Counted from the first letter of the stretch, positions 25,363 through 35,551 are shown. The stretch: 57,115 bases of DNA from Bacillota bacterium (GCA_021199635.1 JAJQHS010000111.1:1-57115); one strand, 5' to 3'. Translations and numbers: made by a program. The notes: generated by a model from the letters alone, not told the origin.

Positions 25363-26046
25363 ATGGCTATGATCGCCCCCTCGATCCTGTCCGCGGATTT
25401 TGCGAATCTGGAGCGGGACGTCCGGGGGATTGCGCAAAACGGCGGGGATTTTGTCCACGTGGACGTGATGGACGGCCTTTTTGTGCCCAATCTCACCGTG
25501 GGCATCCCGGTGGTGAAGGCGCTCCGCCCGGTGACGGCGCTGCCGCTGGACGTGCATCTGATGATCCAGCGCCCCATCCGGTACGTGGAGGCCTTCGTGC
25601 AGGCGGGGGCGGACTATGTGACCGTCCATGTAGAGGCGGACACCCAGGAGAATACCCTGGCCGCGCTGGAGCGGGTCCATGCCCTGGGCCGCAGGGCCGG
25701 GATCGTCCTGAAGCCGGGGACGCCCGTGGAGGCGGCGGAGCCGTACCTGCGCCTGTGCGATATGATTCTGGTGATGACCGTGGAGCCGGGCTTCGGAGGC
25801 CAGCGCTTTATGGCGGACATGATGCCCAAGCTCCGGGCGCTGCGCGCCCGGCTGGATACGGTCAATCCCGGCTGCCTGCTGGAGGTGGACGGGGGCGTGG
25901 ATACACAGACCGCGCCTGTGTGCGTGGCTAGCGGCGCGCAGGTCCTGGTGACCGGGTCGGCGTATTTCCGCCGGGAGGACCGGGGGGAATTCGTCCGCGC
26001 CATCCACGCGCTGGCCGCGCCCGGTATGGCGGACGGGGGATTTTAA
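25363..26046 (+). CDS. rpe: Ribulose-phosphate 3-epimerase
   Basis: 227-residue TIM-barrel enzyme that interconverts ribulose 5-phosphate and xylulose 5-phosphate in the pentose phosphate pathway. Signature segments: APSILSADFANL at the start, HVDVMDGLFVPNLT (metal-binding His and Asp), DVHLMI, VEPGFGGQ and EVDGGV (second Asp). The ATG at 25363 has GGGAGG upstream; the long upstream extension overlaps the DUF1540 gene and is not real. It stands alone with its own promoter. Confidence 0.96.
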   Translation: MAMIAPSILSADFANLERDVRGIAQNGGDFVHVDVMDGLFVPNLTVGIPVVKALRPVTALPLDVHLMIQRPIRYVEAFVQAGADYVTVHVEADTQENTLAALERVHALGRRAGIVLKPGTPVEAAEPYLRLCDMILVMTVEPGFGGQRFMADMMPKLRALRARLDTVNPGCLLEVDGGVDTQTAPVCVASGAQVLVTGSAYFRREDRGEFVRAIHALAAPGMADGGF

Positions 26047-26062
26047 GGAAATACCACCTTTC

Positions 26063-26094
26063 CGATTGACAATCGAAAATCGGGAATGTATAAT
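26063..26094 (+). promoter_or_regulatory. Promoter and palindromic operator of the NifU-like/GGGtGRT pair
   Basis: TTGACA (26066-26071), 17-bp spacer, TATAAT (26089-26094), both perfect. The palindrome CGATT-GAC-AATCG (26063-26075) covers the -35, and a third AATCGGG half-site follows at about 26079-26085, so a repressor could block the promoter. Confidence 0.75.
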
Positions 26095-26156
26095 AATATG
26101 CGGATACTAAAAAAGCGGAATACTTTCCGACTTTTGGAAAAGAAAGGAAATTTGCC

Positions 26157-26849
26157 ATGATTTATAGTAGCGAAGTGCAAAATATGTGCTCCGTGGCCAA
26201 GGGCGCCTATCACGGCCCCGCTCCCATCCCTGAGGAGGGCAAATGGGTCCAGGTCAAGGAAATCAAGGATGTCAGCGGCTTCACCCACGGCGTGGGCTGG
26301 TGCGCGCCGCAGCAGGGCGCCTGCAAGCTGACCCTGAACATCAAGGAAGGCATCATCGAGGAGGCACTGGTGGAAACCGTGGGCTGCTCCGGTATGACCC
26401 ATTCCGCCGCCATGGCCGCCGAGATCCTGATCGGCAAGACCATCCTGGAAGCGCTGAACACCGACCTGGTGTGCGACGCCATCAACACCGCCATGCGGGA
26501 GCTGTTCCTGCAGATCGTCTACGGCCGCAGCCAGTCCGCGTTTTCTGAGGACGGCCTGACCGTGGGCGCTTCCCTGGAGGACCTGGGCAAGGGCCTGCGC
26601 AGCCAGGTGGGCACCATGTTCGCCACCAAGGCAAAGGGTCCCCGCTATCTGGAGATGGCCGAGGGCTATGTGACCCGCTGCGCTCTGGATGCGGACAACC
26701 TGATTATCGGCTACGAGTTCATCAACCTGGGCAAGATGATGGACTTCATCAAAAAGGGCGACGATGCCAACACGGCGCTGGAGAAGGCGAAGGGCCATTA
26801 CGGCCGGTTCGACGGCGCTGTGAAGTACATCGATCCCCGCCAGGAATAA
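26157..26849 (+). CDS. NifU/IscU-like iron-sulfur scaffold-type protein
   Basis: 230 residues. The middle resembles IscU/NifU N-terminal domains: conserved cysteines at 49 (GWCAPQ), 56 and 77 (TVGCSGMTHSAAMAAEILIGKT), the last matching the second ligand Cys of IscU with its following helix. It is longer than IscU and begins with its own 45-residue segment. The ATG has AAAGG upstream. It precedes the GGGtGRT gene by 15 bases, a fixed pairing in many Clostridia. A shared iron-sulfur or sulfur role is inferred; the actual function is not known. Confidence 0.85.
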   Translation: MIYSSEVQNMCSVAKGAYHGPAPIPEEGKWVQVKEIKDVSGFTHGVGWCAPQQGACKLTLNIKEGIIEEALVETVGCSGMTHSAAMAAEILIGKTILEALNTDLVCDAINTAMRELFLQIVYGRSQSAFSEDGLTVGASLEDLGKGLRSQVGTMFATKAKGPRYLEMAEGYVTRCALDADNLIIGYEFINLGKMMDFIKKGDDANTALEKAKGHYGRFDGAVKYIDPRQE

Positions 26850-26864
26850 GAGGAGGGCAGGAAC

Positions 26865-27863
26865 ATGGCTCTGTTTGAAAGTTACGAGAGAAAAATCGAT
26901 AAGATCAATGGCGTTCTTGCACAGTACGGCCTGAGCTCCGTGGAGGAGTGCCGTGACCTCTGCACCGCCAAGGGCTTCGACCCCTACACCATCACCAAGG
27001 GCATTCAGCCCATCTGCTTTGAGGACGCCGCCTGGGCTTACACTGTGGGCGCCGCCATTGCTCTGAAGAAGGGCGTCAAGACCGCCGCTGAGGCCGCCGA
27101 GGCCATCGGCATCGGCCTGCAGGCCTTCTGCATCCCCGGCTCCGTGGCGGAGGACCGTAAGGTCGGCCTGGGCCACGGCAACCTGGGCGCCATGCTGCTG
27201 CGGGACGAGACCAAGTGCTTCGCGTTCCTGGCCGGGCACGAGTCCTTTGCCGCCGCTGAGGGCGCCATCGGCATTGCCCGCTCCGCCAATAAGGCGCGCA
27301 AGGAGCCGCTGCGGGTCATCCTCAACGGCCTGGGCAAGGACGCCGCCCAGATCATCTCCCGGATCAACGGGTTCACCTATGTGCAGACCCAGTTCGATTA
27401 CTACACCGGCGAGCTGCACATCGTCAAGGAGTGGAAGTACTCCGACGGCGAGCGGGCCGCGGTGCGCTGCTTCGGCGCGGACGATGTCCGCGAGGGCGTG
27501 GCGATCATGCACCACGAGGGCGTGGATGTGTCCATCACCGGCAACTCCACCAACCCCACCCGGTTCCAGCACCCTGTGGCCGGCACTTATAAGAAGGAGT
27601 GCGTGGAGCAGGGCAAGAAGTACTTCTCCGTGGCCTCCGGCGGCGGCACGGGCCGCACCCTGCATCCGGACAATATGGCGGCCGGCCCTGCCTCCTACGG
27701 CATGACCGACACCATGGGCCGTATGCACTCCGACGCCCAGTTCGCTGGCTCCTCCTCCGTGCCCGCCCACGTGGAAATGATGGGCTTCCTGGGCATGGGC
27801 AACAACCCCATGGTCGGCGCGACCGTCAGCGTGGCTGTGGCTGTAGCCGAGAGCCTGAAGTAA
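26865..27863 (+). CDS. GGGtGRT family protein
   Basis: 332 residues of a clostridial family named after its motif, here SGGGTGRT at about 258-265. The rest is Ala/Gly-rich with further conserved blocks such as LGHGNLGAMLLRDET and GNSTNPTRFQHPV. No known catalytic fold is evident to me. It forms a two-gene operon with the NifU-like gene, begins after GAGGAGG and ends at a strong terminator. No biochemical function is established for this family as far as I know. Confidence 0.9.
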   Translation: MALFESYERKIDKINGVLAQYGLSSVEECRDLCTAKGFDPYTITKGIQPICFEDAAWAYTVGAAIALKKGVKTAAEAAEAIGIGLQAFCIPGSVAEDRKVGLGHGNLGAMLLRDETKCFAFLAGHESFAAAEGAIGIARSANKARKEPLRVILNGLGKDAAQIISRINGFTYVQTQFDYYTGELHIVKEWKYSDGERAAVRCFGADDVREGVAIMHHEGVDVSITGNSTNPTRFQHPVAGTYKKECVEQGKKYFSVASGGGTGRTLHPDNMAAGPASYGMTDTMGRMHSDAQFAGSSSVPAHVEMMGFLGMGNNPMVGATVSVAVAVAESLK

Positions 27864-27878
27864 ATTCCGGTACCCTTT

Positions 27879-27913
27879 ATCCGGGAATTCCTGCGGGAGT
27901 TCCCGGATTTTTT
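27879..27913 (+). terminator. Terminator of the NifU-like/GGGtGRT operon
   Basis: ATCCGGGAA (27879-27887) pairs with TTCCCGGAT (27900-27908), followed by six T. The inner bases can extend the stem. Confidence 0.92.
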
Positions 27914-27977
27914 CTGCCCGCGGGCGGCGGCTGTCGGAGCCGGTCAAAAAATAATGGTATACTTTTCCGCAAAACTG

Positions 27978-28191
27978 TGTTATACTATCCAAAGAATGCG
28001 CCGGGATGGGCAGACCCGGGCAATTTCAAACCATGGCGGCAGGGCTTTCCCCCACCGCCTGAATAGCAAAGAATGCAGGCGCTTTCCCTGGCTGACGGCG
28101 ATTCGGGGCCGAAGGCAGGGCAGGCGGGTGCTTGTTTTGTTGTGGCCTTTTGGCCGGATTCTGAAAAATTTGAAAGGAGTTTTGAATTCAA
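27978..28191 (+). promoter_or_regulatory. Promoter and structured leader of rnjA
   Basis: An extended -10 box, TG-T-TATACT, ends at 27986; no good -35 is present. The about 200-base leader that follows can form GCGCC (27998-28002) with GGCGC (28078-28082) as an outer helix. It also holds CCGGG/CCCGG (28001-28019), which competes in part with that helix, and a strong hairpin GGCGG...CCGCC (28035-28059). No gene lies in the gap. Confidence 0.5.
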
Positions 28192-29847
28192 TTGGCAGAA
28201 AAACTGAAAATAATCCCTCTGGGCGGGCTGGATGAGATCGGAAAGAACATCACCGTCCTGGAATATGGCAAGGATATGATCGTGGTGGACTGCGGCGTAG
28301 GCTTCCCGGACGAGGAGATGTACGGCGTGGACCTGGTGATCCCTGACTTTACCTACCTGGTGCAGAACGCGAAAAAGCTGCGGGGCATGTTCATCACCCA
28401 CGGGCACGAGGACCACATCGGCTCCATCCCCTACTGCATGCAGCAGGTGAAATGCCCCATCCACGGCACCGCTATGACCAACGGGCTGATCCGGCTGAAG
28501 CTGGAGGAGCATCACCTGGCGGATTCCGTCCAGCTGGTGACCCATAAGCCCGGCGACGTGGTCAAGGCCGGGTGCTTCAGCGTAGAATTTATCCATGTGA
28601 ACCATTCCATCGCCGACGCAGTGGCGTTTGCCATCCACACCCCGGTGGGGACGGTAGTCATGACCGGCGACTTCAAGATCGACCCCACCGCCGAGGGCGG
28701 CATGACCGACCTGGCGCGGCTGGGTGAGCTGGGCAAGCAGGGCGTGCTGGCGCTGCTGTGCGACTCCACCAATGTGGAGCGGGAGGGCTACACCCCCAGC
28801 GAGAACCTGGTGGCGGAGAGCCTGGACAGGCAGTTCAAAAACTGCGACCAGCGGCTGATCGTCACCACCTTCGCCTCCAATATGCACCGGATCCAGGCGG
28901 TGCTGACCACCGCCCACCGCTACGGGCGGAAGGTGGCCGTGACCGGGCGCAGCATGGAAAATATGCTGAAGGTGGCGCAGGAGCTGGGGTACCTCCATGT
29001 CCCCGCCGGGACCATCGTGGAGCTGGCCGCTATCAAGAGCCTGCCCAAAAATAAGGTGGTCATCGTTTCCACCGGCTCCCAGGGGGAGAATATGTCCGCG
29101 CTGTACCGCATGGCGTTCTCCACCCACCGGCAGGTGGAGATCCAGCCGGGGGACCGGATCATCATCTCCGCCTCCGCCATTCCCGGAAACGAGAAGGCGA
29201 TCTCCCGGATCATCAACGAGCTGTACCGCAAGGGCGCGGACGTGGTGTACGAGAAGAGCGAGGGGCTCCATGTGTCCGGCCACGCCTGCCAGGAGGAGCT
29301 GAAGATCATCCATGCCCTTTGCAAGCCCAAATTTTTCATCCCTGTCCACGGCGAGCAGCGGCACCTGCAGCTGCACGCCCGGCTGGCGAAGCAGATGGGC
29401 ATGGCGCCGAAAAATATCCTGGTGGGCGAGATCGGCACGGTGTTCGAGCTGACAGGGAAAACCTGCAAGATCAACGGCACGGTCACCGCGGGGAAAGTGT
29501 ACGTGGACGGCACCGGCGTTGGCGATGTGGGCAGCGTAGTGCTGCGGGACCGGAAGCATCTGGCGCAGGACGGCATGATCGTCGTGTGCCTGAACCTGTC
29601 CGGCCAGGATGGCAGCATCCTCTCCGGCCCGGATATCATCACCCGGGGCTTCGTATATGTAAAGGAGTCCGAGGAGCTGATGGACGAGCTGCGGGGGGTG
29701 GCTATGGAGGCCGTGGAGCGCTGCCAGCGGAAGCGGGTGCGGGATTGGTCCACCATCAAATCCGCGATCAAAAACGACCTGAGCGGCTACCTGTTCAAGA
29801 CCACCAAGCGCAATCCTATGATCCTGCCCATCATTACGGAGCTTTGA
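28192..29847 (+). CDS. rnjA: Ribonuclease J
   Basis: 551-residue metallo-beta-lactamase/beta-CASP nuclease with 5' exonuclease and endonuclease activity in mRNA decay and rRNA maturation. The metal motif HGHEDH is at 70-75; further ligands lie in TGDFKID and in the C-terminal region (SGHACQEE, PVHGEQRH). The start is TTG at 28192, with AAAGGAG 12 bases upstream, a long spacing. Length fits RNase J1/J2. Only one copy is in the window. The dus gene follows after 9 bases. Confidence 0.95.
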   Translation: MAEKLKIIPLGGLDEIGKNITVLEYGKDMIVVDCGVGFPDEEMYGVDLVIPDFTYLVQNAKKLRGMFITHGHEDHIGSIPYCMQQVKCPIHGTAMTNGLIRLKLEEHHLADSVQLVTHKPGDVVKAGCFSVEFIHVNHSIADAVAFAIHTPVGTVVMTGDFKIDPTAEGGMTDLARLGELGKQGVLALLCDSTNVEREGYTPSENLVAESLDRQFKNCDQRLIVTTFASNMHRIQAVLTTAHRYGRKVAVTGRSMENMLKVAQELGYLHVPAGTIVELAAIKSLPKNKVVIVSTGSQGENMSALYRMAFSTHRQVEIQPGDRIIISASAIPGNEKAISRIINELYRKGADVVYEKSEGLHVSGHACQEELKIIHALCKPKFFIPVHGEQRHLQLHARLAKQMGMAPKNILVGEIGTVFELTGKTCKINGTVTAGKVYVDGTGVGDVGSVVLRDRKHLAQDGMIVVCLNLSGQDGSILSGPDIITRGFVYVKESEELMDELRGVAMEAVERCQRKRVRDWSTIKSAIKNDLSGYLFKTTKRNPMILPIITEL

Positions 29848-29856
29848 CGGGCGGCC

Positions 29857-30816
29857 ATGCGCTATGATTTTGCGCCGATGGAGGGCCTGACGGACAGCGT
29901 GTACCGCCGGCTCCACCATCAGTATTTCGGCGGCGTGGACCGCTATTATATCCCCTTCTTCTCCCCGACGGCCCATAAGAAGCTGACGGCGCGGGAGGAA
30001 CGGGAGCTGCCGGTGGCGTCCGCCGTACCGTTTACGGCGGTGCCCCAGGTGCTGACCCGCTCGCCGGAGGATTTTCTCTGGGCGGCGGGCGTGTGCCGGG
30101 ACCGGGGCTATGCGGAGATCAACCTGAATCTGGGCTGCCCCTCCGGCACGGTCACGGCCAAGGGGAAGGGCAGCGGGCTGCTTGCGCGGCCGGATGATCT
30201 GGCGCGGCTGCTGGATGAGATCTTCCGGGACCCGCCGCTGCCGGTGTCGGTGAAGACCCGGCTGGGCTTCCGCTCGCCGGAGGAATTTCCGGCGCTTCTG
30301 GAGATCTTTAACCGCTATCCGATCCGGGAGCTGATCGTCCACCTGCGGACACGGGAGGAATTCTACAGCGGCGCGGCGCACGGGGAATGGTTCCGCTACG
30401 CGGCGGAACAGAGCAAAAATCCGCTGTGCTACAACGGCGATGTGAGGACCCGGGCGGATGCGGCGCGCATTGCCCGGGAATTTCCCGGTGCCAACAGCGT
30501 GATGATCGGCCGCGGTCTGATCGCCGACCCCGGGATGCTCCTGCCGCAGCCCACCCGGGCGGAAACGCTGGAGCGGTTCTACGACGCGCTGCTGTCGGAG
30601 TATCTGACGGTGCTGGGCGGCAGCCGCAACGCCATGTTCCGGCTGAAGGAAAGCTGGAGCTACCTGCTGCCCCGGCTGTCCGGCCTGGAAAAGCAGGGCA
30701 AGCGCCTGCGAAAAGCGACGGACCTGGGCACCTACCGCGCCGTTACCGGGGAGATCTTCCAAATCCTGAAGGAGCGGGAGCAGGACGGGCGCACCGCGGT
30801 GCCGACGGTGGATTGA
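29857..30816 (+). CDS. dus: tRNA-dihydrouridine synthase
   Basis: 319-residue FMN enzyme that reduces uridines in tRNA D-loops. It begins FAPMEGLTDSVYRRL, typical of the family, and has the active-site Cys in NLNLGCPSGTVTAKGKGSGLL. Further conserved pieces are VKTRLGF and the phosphate-binding MIGRGLIADPG. Spacing of 9 bases from rnjA and the lack of a strong ribosome binding site suggest translation coupled to rnjA. The Dus subfamily cannot be assigned with confidence. Confidence 0.93.
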   Translation: MRYDFAPMEGLTDSVYRRLHHQYFGGVDRYYIPFFSPTAHKKLTAREERELPVASAVPFTAVPQVLTRSPEDFLWAAGVCRDRGYAEINLNLGCPSGTVTAKGKGSGLLARPDDLARLLDEIFRDPPLPVSVKTRLGFRSPEEFPALLEIFNRYPIRELIVHLRTREEFYSGAAHGEWFRYAAEQSKNPLCYNGDVRTRADAARIAREFPGANSVMIGRGLIADPGMLLPQPTRAETLERFYDALLSEYLTVLGGSRNAMFRLKESWSYLLPRLSGLEKQGKRLRKATDLGTYRAVTGEIFQILKEREQDGRTAVPTVD

Positions 30817-30873
30817 CTGCCGGAAACGCGCCGGTTTTCCGGGGAAAATGCGGAAATTTTCCAGGAAATTTTG

Positions 30874-30901
30874 TTGACTTTTCCAAAAAAATGCGTATAA
30901 T
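30874..30901 (+). promoter_or_regulatory. Promoter of the rpsL-rpsG-fusA unit
   Basis: TTGACT (30874-30879), 16-bp spacer, TATAAT (30896-30901). The 118-base leader that follows holds small hairpins, GGCGCA/TGCGCC near 30925-30940 and CACCG/CGGTG near 30983-30994, which could serve ribosomal protein feedback. Confidence 0.8.
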
Positions 30902-31019
30902 AAGGATCCGTATGGATACACATAATGGCGCAGGTGCGCCGGATTGACTGGATTCTGCCGGGATTTCCCGTGGAATAAATACCCACCGAACGGTGAGAAC
31001 AAAAGAAAGGAGAAATTTG

Positions 31020-31445
31020 ATGCCTACTTTTAATCAGCTCGTGAAGAACGGCCGTCAGCAGGCCAGCTACAAGTCCACCGCCCCTGCACTGCAGAGAGGT
31101 CTGAACACCCTGGAGAACAAGGCGACCAACCAGCCCTCCCCCCAGAAGCGTGGCGTGTGCACCGCTGTGCGTACTACCACCCCGAAGAAGCCGAACTCCG
31201 CCCTGCGGAAGATCGCCCGTGTGCGTCTGACCAATGGTATGGAAGTTTCCGCTTACATTCCCGGCGTCGGCCACAACCTGCAGGAGCACTCCGTGGTTCT
31301 GATCCGCGGCGGCCGTGTCAAGGACCTGCCTGGCGTTCGTTACCACATCATCCGCGGCACTCTGGATACCCAGGGCGTGCAGAACCGGATGCAGTCCCGC
31401 TCCAAGTACGGCGCGAAGCGCCCCAAGGCTGGTAAGAAGAAGTAA
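31020..31445 (+). CDS. rpsL: 30S ribosomal protein S12
   Basis: 141 residues, near-universal sequence from [12 protein letters not shown] to [23 protein letters not shown]. The streptomycin-site segment [11 protein letters not shown] is wild type. The ATG at 31020 has GAAAGGAG upstream. First gene of the str-type operon. Confidence 0.98.
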   Translation: MPTFNQLVKNGRQQASYKSTAPALQRGLNTLENKATNQPSPQKRGVCTAVRTTTPKKPNSALRKIARVRLTNGMEVSAYIPGVGHNLQEHSVVLIRGGRVKDLPGVRYHIIRGTLDTQGVQNRMQSRSKYGAKRPKAGKKK

Positions 31446-31610
31446 TTCCCTGCCGCCAAAATCCAATTGCATTTCCCACGCCCTTTCGCAAGGCAGAGCC
31501 TTGCCAAAGCGTTTTTATATATTGTGTATAGAAACCTCTGGCCAGGCACAACGAAAGTAACACTTTCGAGTACCGATGAAATCATTTTATATATGAAGGA
31601 GGGAAGCAAA
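31446..31610 (+). other. rpsL-rpsG spacer with a small inverted repeat
   Basis: A 165-base spacer, longer than usual. It contains CGAAAGT-AAC-ACTTTCG (31552-31568) and AT-rich runs near 31515-31530. I see no gene. It may hold a secondary promoter or a ribosomal-protein target site. Confidence 0.5.
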
Positions 31611-32081
31611 GTGCCCAGAAGAGGTAATGTTCCCAAAAGAGAGATCCTGCCGGATCCCCAGTACCACTCCGTTCTGGTTACCAAGCTCATTAACAGCATC
31701 ATGCTCGACGGCAAGAAGGGCGTCGCCCAGAAGGTCGTGTATGGTGCGTTCGAAATCGTGGAAACCAAGACAGGCAAAAACGGCCTGGAGGTGTTCCAGC
31801 AGGCAATGGAAAACGTTATGCCCGCTGTGGAGCTGAAGGCGCGCCGTGTCGGCGGCGCTACCTACCAGGTGCCTATCGAGGTTCGCCCCGAGCGCCGTCA
31901 GACCCTGGGTCTGCGGTGGATCACCGCCTACAGCCGCGCCCGCAGCGAGAACACCATGAAGGAGCGGCTGGCCGCTGAGATCATGGACGCCGCGAACAAC
32001 ACCGGCGCATCCGTCAAGAAACGCGAAGACGTCCACAAGATGGCTGAGGCCAACAAGGCGTTCGCACATTTCCGTTGGTAA
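31611..32081 (+). CDS. rpsG: 30S ribosomal protein S7
   Basis: 156 residues, normal for S7, starting (V)[19 protein letters not shown]. The start is GTG at 31611 with AAGGAGGG upstream; the longer frame adds 48 unlikely residues. S7 nucleates assembly of the 30S head and often represses its own operon. fusA follows after 18 bases. Confidence 0.98.
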   Translation: MPRRGNVPKREILPDPQYHSVLVTKLINSIMLDGKKGVAQKVVYGAFEIVETKTGKNGLEVFQQAMENVMPAVELKARRVGGATYQVPIEVRPERRQTLGLRWITAYSRARSENTMKERLAAEIMDAANNTGASVKKREDVHKMAEANKAFAHFRW

Positions 32082-32099
32082 CGAAGGAGATACCATAAA

Positions 32100-34178
32100 A
32101 TGCCTAGACAGTATTCTCTGGAAAATACCAGAAACTTCGGCATCATGGCACACATCGATGCCGGCAAGACCACTACGACCGAGCGTATCCTGTTTTACAC
32201 CGGCCGTAACTACAAAATCGGCGAAACACATGACGGCTCCGCCACCATGGACTGGATGGCGCAGGAGCAGGAGCGCGGAATCACCATCACCTCCGCCGCT
32301 ACCACCTGCTTCTGGAGAGGCTGCCGCCTGAACATCATCGACACCCCGGGTCACGTGGACTTCACCGTAGAGGTGGAGCGCTCCCTGCGCGTTCTGGACG
32401 GCGCAGTCACCGTGCTGTGCGCCAAGGGCGGCGTGGAGCCCCAGACGGAAACCGTCTGGCGCCAGGCGGACGAATATAAGGTCCCCCGCCTGATCTACGT
32501 CAACAAGATGGACATCATGGGCGCGAACTTCTACCGGGTGCTGGAGATGATCGACGAGCGGCTCAAGTGCAACGCCGTTCCCATCCAGCTGCCCATCGGC
32601 TCCGAGGCATTCTTCAAGGGCAATGTGGACCTGATCACCATGAAGGCCAATGTGTTCTATGATGAGCTGGGCAAGGATGTCCGGGTCGAGGACATTCCGG
32701 AGGACATGGTGGACATCTGCAACGAGTACCACGAGAAGCTGATGGATGCCGTTTCCGTGCTGGACGACGACATTGCCATGATGTACCTGGAGGGCGAGGA
32801 AGTCCCCATTGACATGATCAAGGCCGCCATCCGCAAGGCCACCATCGCCAATGAAATGGTCCCCGTGGTCTGCGGCACCTCTTATAAGAATAAGGGCGTC
32901 CAGGAGGTCCTGGATGCGGTTGTGGACTACATGCCCAGCCCCCTGGATAAGAAGGGCATCCGCGGCATCAACCCCGATACGGAGGAGGAGGATTTCCGCC
33001 CCGCTTCCGATGAAGCGCCCTTCTCCGCGCTGGCCTTCAAGATCGCTACCGATCCTTATGTGGGCAAGCTGTGCTACTTCCGGGTGTATTCCGGCGTTCT
33101 GGAAAAGGGCAGCACAGTGCTGAACTGCACCAAGGGCACTCGGGAGCGCCTGGGCCGCATCCTGCAGATGCACGCCAACCACCGGGAGGACATCGACACC
33201 GTTTACGCCGGCGACATTGCCGCCGCCGTGGGCGTGAAGAACACCACCACCGGCGATACGCTGTGTGATGAGAACCATCCCATCATCCTGGAGTCCATGG
33301 TGTTTCCGGAGCCGGTCATCCGCGTGGCCATCGAGCCGAAGACCAAGGCCGGCCAGGAGAAGATGGGCATCGCTCTGAGCAAGCTGGCCGAGGAGGACCC
33401 GACGTTCAAGACCTACACCGATGAGGAAACCGGCCAGACCATCATCGCCGGTATGGGCGAGCTGCACCTGGAGATTATCGTGGACCGTCTGCTCCGTGAG
33501 TTCAAGGTGGAGGCCAACGTAGGCGCGCCTCAGGTGGCCTATAAGGAGACCATCCGCAAGAGCGTGGAGCAGGATACCAAGTATGCCCGCCAGTCCGGCG
33601 GTAAGGGCCAGTACGGCCATGTCAAGATCCGTGTGGAGCCCAATGAGCCGGGCAAGGGCTACGAGTTCATCAACGCCGTTGTGGGCGGCGCCATCCCCAA
33701 GGAGTATATCCCTGCGGTGGACGCCGGTATCCAGGGCGCTATGCAGTCCGGTGTGCTTGCGGGCTTCCCGGTGGTGGATGTCAAGGTCACGCTGTTCGAC
33801 GGCTCCTATCACGAGGTGGACTCCTCCGAAATGGCGTTCAAGATCGCCGGTTCCATGGCGTTCAAGGAGGCCTGCCGGAAGGCGAATCCCGCCATCCTGG
33901 AGCCGATCATGAAGGTTGCCATCGTGGTGCCTGACGATTATATGGGTGTGGTCATCGGCGACGTTACCGCCCGCCGGGGCAATATCCTGGGTCAGATCAC
34001 CCGAACCGGCTCCGTCCAGGTGGACGCCAATGTGCCTCTGGCGGAGATGTTCGGCTATGCTACCGACCTCCGCTCCAAGACCCAGGGCCGTGGCCAGTAC
34101 TCCATGGAGCCCAGCCACTATACCGAGCTGCCCAAGTCCAAGAGCGAGGAGATCATCAAGGCCCACACGAGAGGATAA
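32100..34178 (+). CDS. fusA: Elongation factor G
   Basis: 692-residue translocation GTPase. G1 motif AHIDAGKTT lies near residue 17-25, G3 DTPGHVDF near 82, and NKMD near 136. The five-domain length is normal. The ATG has GAAGGAG upstream. It sits in the expected place after rpsG; tuf follows after a 149-base gap with its own promoter. Confidence 0.98.
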   Translation: MPRQYSLENTRNFGIMAHIDAGKTTTTERILFYTGRNYKIGETHDGSATMDWMAQEQERGITITSAATTCFWRGCRLNIIDTPGHVDFTVEVERSLRVLDGAVTVLCAKGGVEPQTETVWRQADEYKVPRLIYVNKMDIMGANFYRVLEMIDERLKCNAVPIQLPIGSEAFFKGNVDLITMKANVFYDELGKDVRVEDIPEDMVDICNEYHEKLMDAVSVLDDDIAMMYLEGEEVPIDMIKAAIRKATIANEMVPVVCGTSYKNKGVQEVLDAVVDYMPSPLDKKGIRGINPDTEEEDFRPASDEAPFSALAFKIATDPYVGKLCYFRVYSGVLEKGSTVLNCTKGTRERLGRILQMHANHREDIDTVYAGDIAAAVGVKNTTTGDTLCDENHPIILESMVFPEPVIRVAIEPKTKAGQEKMGIALSKLAEEDPTFKTYTDEETGQTIIAGMGELHLEIIVDRLLREFKVEANVGAPQVAYKETIRKSVEQDTKYARQSGGKGQYGHVKIRVEPNEPGKGYEFINAVVGGAIPKEYIPAVDAGIQGAMQSGVLAGFPVVDVKVTLFDGSYHEVDSSEMAFKIAGSMAFKEACRKANPAILEPIMKVAIVVPDDYMGVVIGDVTARRGNILGQITRTGSVQVDANVPLAEMFGYATDLRSKTQGRGQYSMEPSHYTELPKSKSEEIIKAHTRG

Positions 34179-34221
34179 TTCGGTTCACCGGTGCTTTTTT
34201 AACGGTTCCCCAAAATTTTTC

Positions 34222-34250
34222 TTGTGTTTCTGCACACTTTGTAGTACAAT
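34222..34250 (+). promoter_or_regulatory. tuf promoter
   Basis: TTGTGT (34222-34227), 17-bp spacer, TACAAT (34245-34250), in the fusA-tuf gap. It allows extra expression of the most abundant elongation factor. Confidence 0.65.
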
Positions 34251-34327
34251 GGGTGCAGACCGCGATGATTGCGTGCTGAATTAGAATCATCATATAAAAT
34301 CACATTCATAAACAGGAGGATTTTCCA

Positions 34328-35530
34328 ATGGCAAAGCAGAAATTTATCAAAGACAAGCCCCATGTAAATGTGGGCACCATTGGTCACATTGACCACGGCA
34401 AGACCACTCTGACCGCTGCGATCACCAAGTACCTGGCCATGAAGGGCGGCGCTGACTTCACTGACTACGCCTCCATCGATAAGGCTCCTGAGGAGAAGGC
34501 CCGTGGTATCACGATCAACACCGCCCACGTGGAGTATCAGACCGAGAAGCGTCACTACGCCCACGTTGACTGCCCGGGTCACGCCGACTATATCAAGAAC
34601 ATGATCACCGGCGCTGCGCAGATGGACGGCGCGATCCTGGTTATCGCCGCTTCCGACGGCCCCATGGCCCAGACCAAGGAGCATCTGCTGCTGGCCCGTC
34701 AGGTGAACGTGCCCTCTGTCCTGGTGTTCCTGAACAAGTGCGACCAGGTGGACGACGAGGAGCTGCTGGAGCTGGTTGAGATGGAAGTCCGCGAGACTCT
34801 GGACTTCTATGGCTTCCCCGGCGACGACACCCCCATCATCCGTGGTTCCGCGCTGAACGCCCTGATCTCCGATTCCAAGGATCCCGATGCGCCTGAGTAT
34901 GCCTGCATCAAGGAACTGATGGACGCGGTTGACGAGTGGATCCCCACTCCTGACCGTAAGTCCGACCAGCCCTTCCTGATGCCCGTTGAGGACGTGTTCA
35001 CCATCTCCGGCCGTGGCACCGTGGCGACCGGCCGTGTGGAGCGTGGCATTGTCAAGAAGAACGAGCCCGTGGAAATCGTTGGCCTGCGTGAGGACAAGCT
35101 GAACACCGTGGTCACCGATATCGAAATGTTCCACAAGCTGCTGGATTACGCAGAAGCCGGCGACAACATCGGCGCGCTGCTCCGTGGCATTGACAAGAAG
35201 AACATCGAGCGTGGTCAGGTTCTGGCGAAGCCCAACTCCATCCACCCGCTGACCAAGTTCAAGGGCCAGGTTTACGTCCTGTCCAAGGAAGAGGGCGGCC
35301 GTCACACCCCGTTCTTCAACAACTATCGTCCGCAGTTCTACTTCCGTACCACCGACGTGACCGGCACCATCACCCTGCCCGAGGGCACCGAGATGTGCAT
35401 GCCTGGCGACAACGTGGTCATGAGCGTTGAGCTGATCACCCCCATCGCTATCGAGAAGGGCCTGCGCTTCGCTATCCGTGAGGGCGGCCACACCGTCGGT
35501 TCCGGCGTTGTTACCGAGATCATGGATTAA
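34328..35530 (+). CDS. tuf: Elongation factor Tu
   Basis: 400-residue GTPase that delivers aminoacyl-tRNA to the ribosome. G1 [10 protein letters not shown]3 DCPGHADY and NKCD motifs are intact. The ATG has AGGAGG upstream. It ends with a very strong terminator. Codon use is the most biased of the window toward preferred codons, as expected. Confidence 0.98.
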   Translation: MAKQKFIKDKPHVNVGTIGHIDHGKTTLTAAITKYLAMKGGADFTDYASIDKAPEEKARGITINTAHVEYQTEKRHYAHVDCPGHADYIKNMITGAAQMDGAILVIAASDGPMAQTKEHLLLARQVNVPSVLVFLNKCDQVDDEELLELVEMEVRETLDFYGFPGDDTPIIRGSALNALISDSKDPDAPEYACIKELMDAVDEWIPTPDRKSDQPFLMPVEDVFTISGRGTVATGRVERGIVKKNEPVEIVGLREDKLNTVVTDIEMFHKLLDYAEAGDNIGALLRGIDKKNIERGQVLAKPNSIHPLTKFKGQVYVLSKEEGGRHTPFFNNYRPQFYFRTTDVTGTITLPEGTEMCMPGDNVVMSVELITPIAIEKGLRFAIREGGHTVGSGVVTEIMD

Positions 35531-35551
35531 TTTCACCATAGCAGCATGCAA

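Noticed and set aside
27985-31002. 1005-codon open frame on the minus strand opposite rnjA and dus
   Set aside because: It overlaps two well-recognised genes along their whole length and has shadow-type composition rich in His, Arg and Gln.
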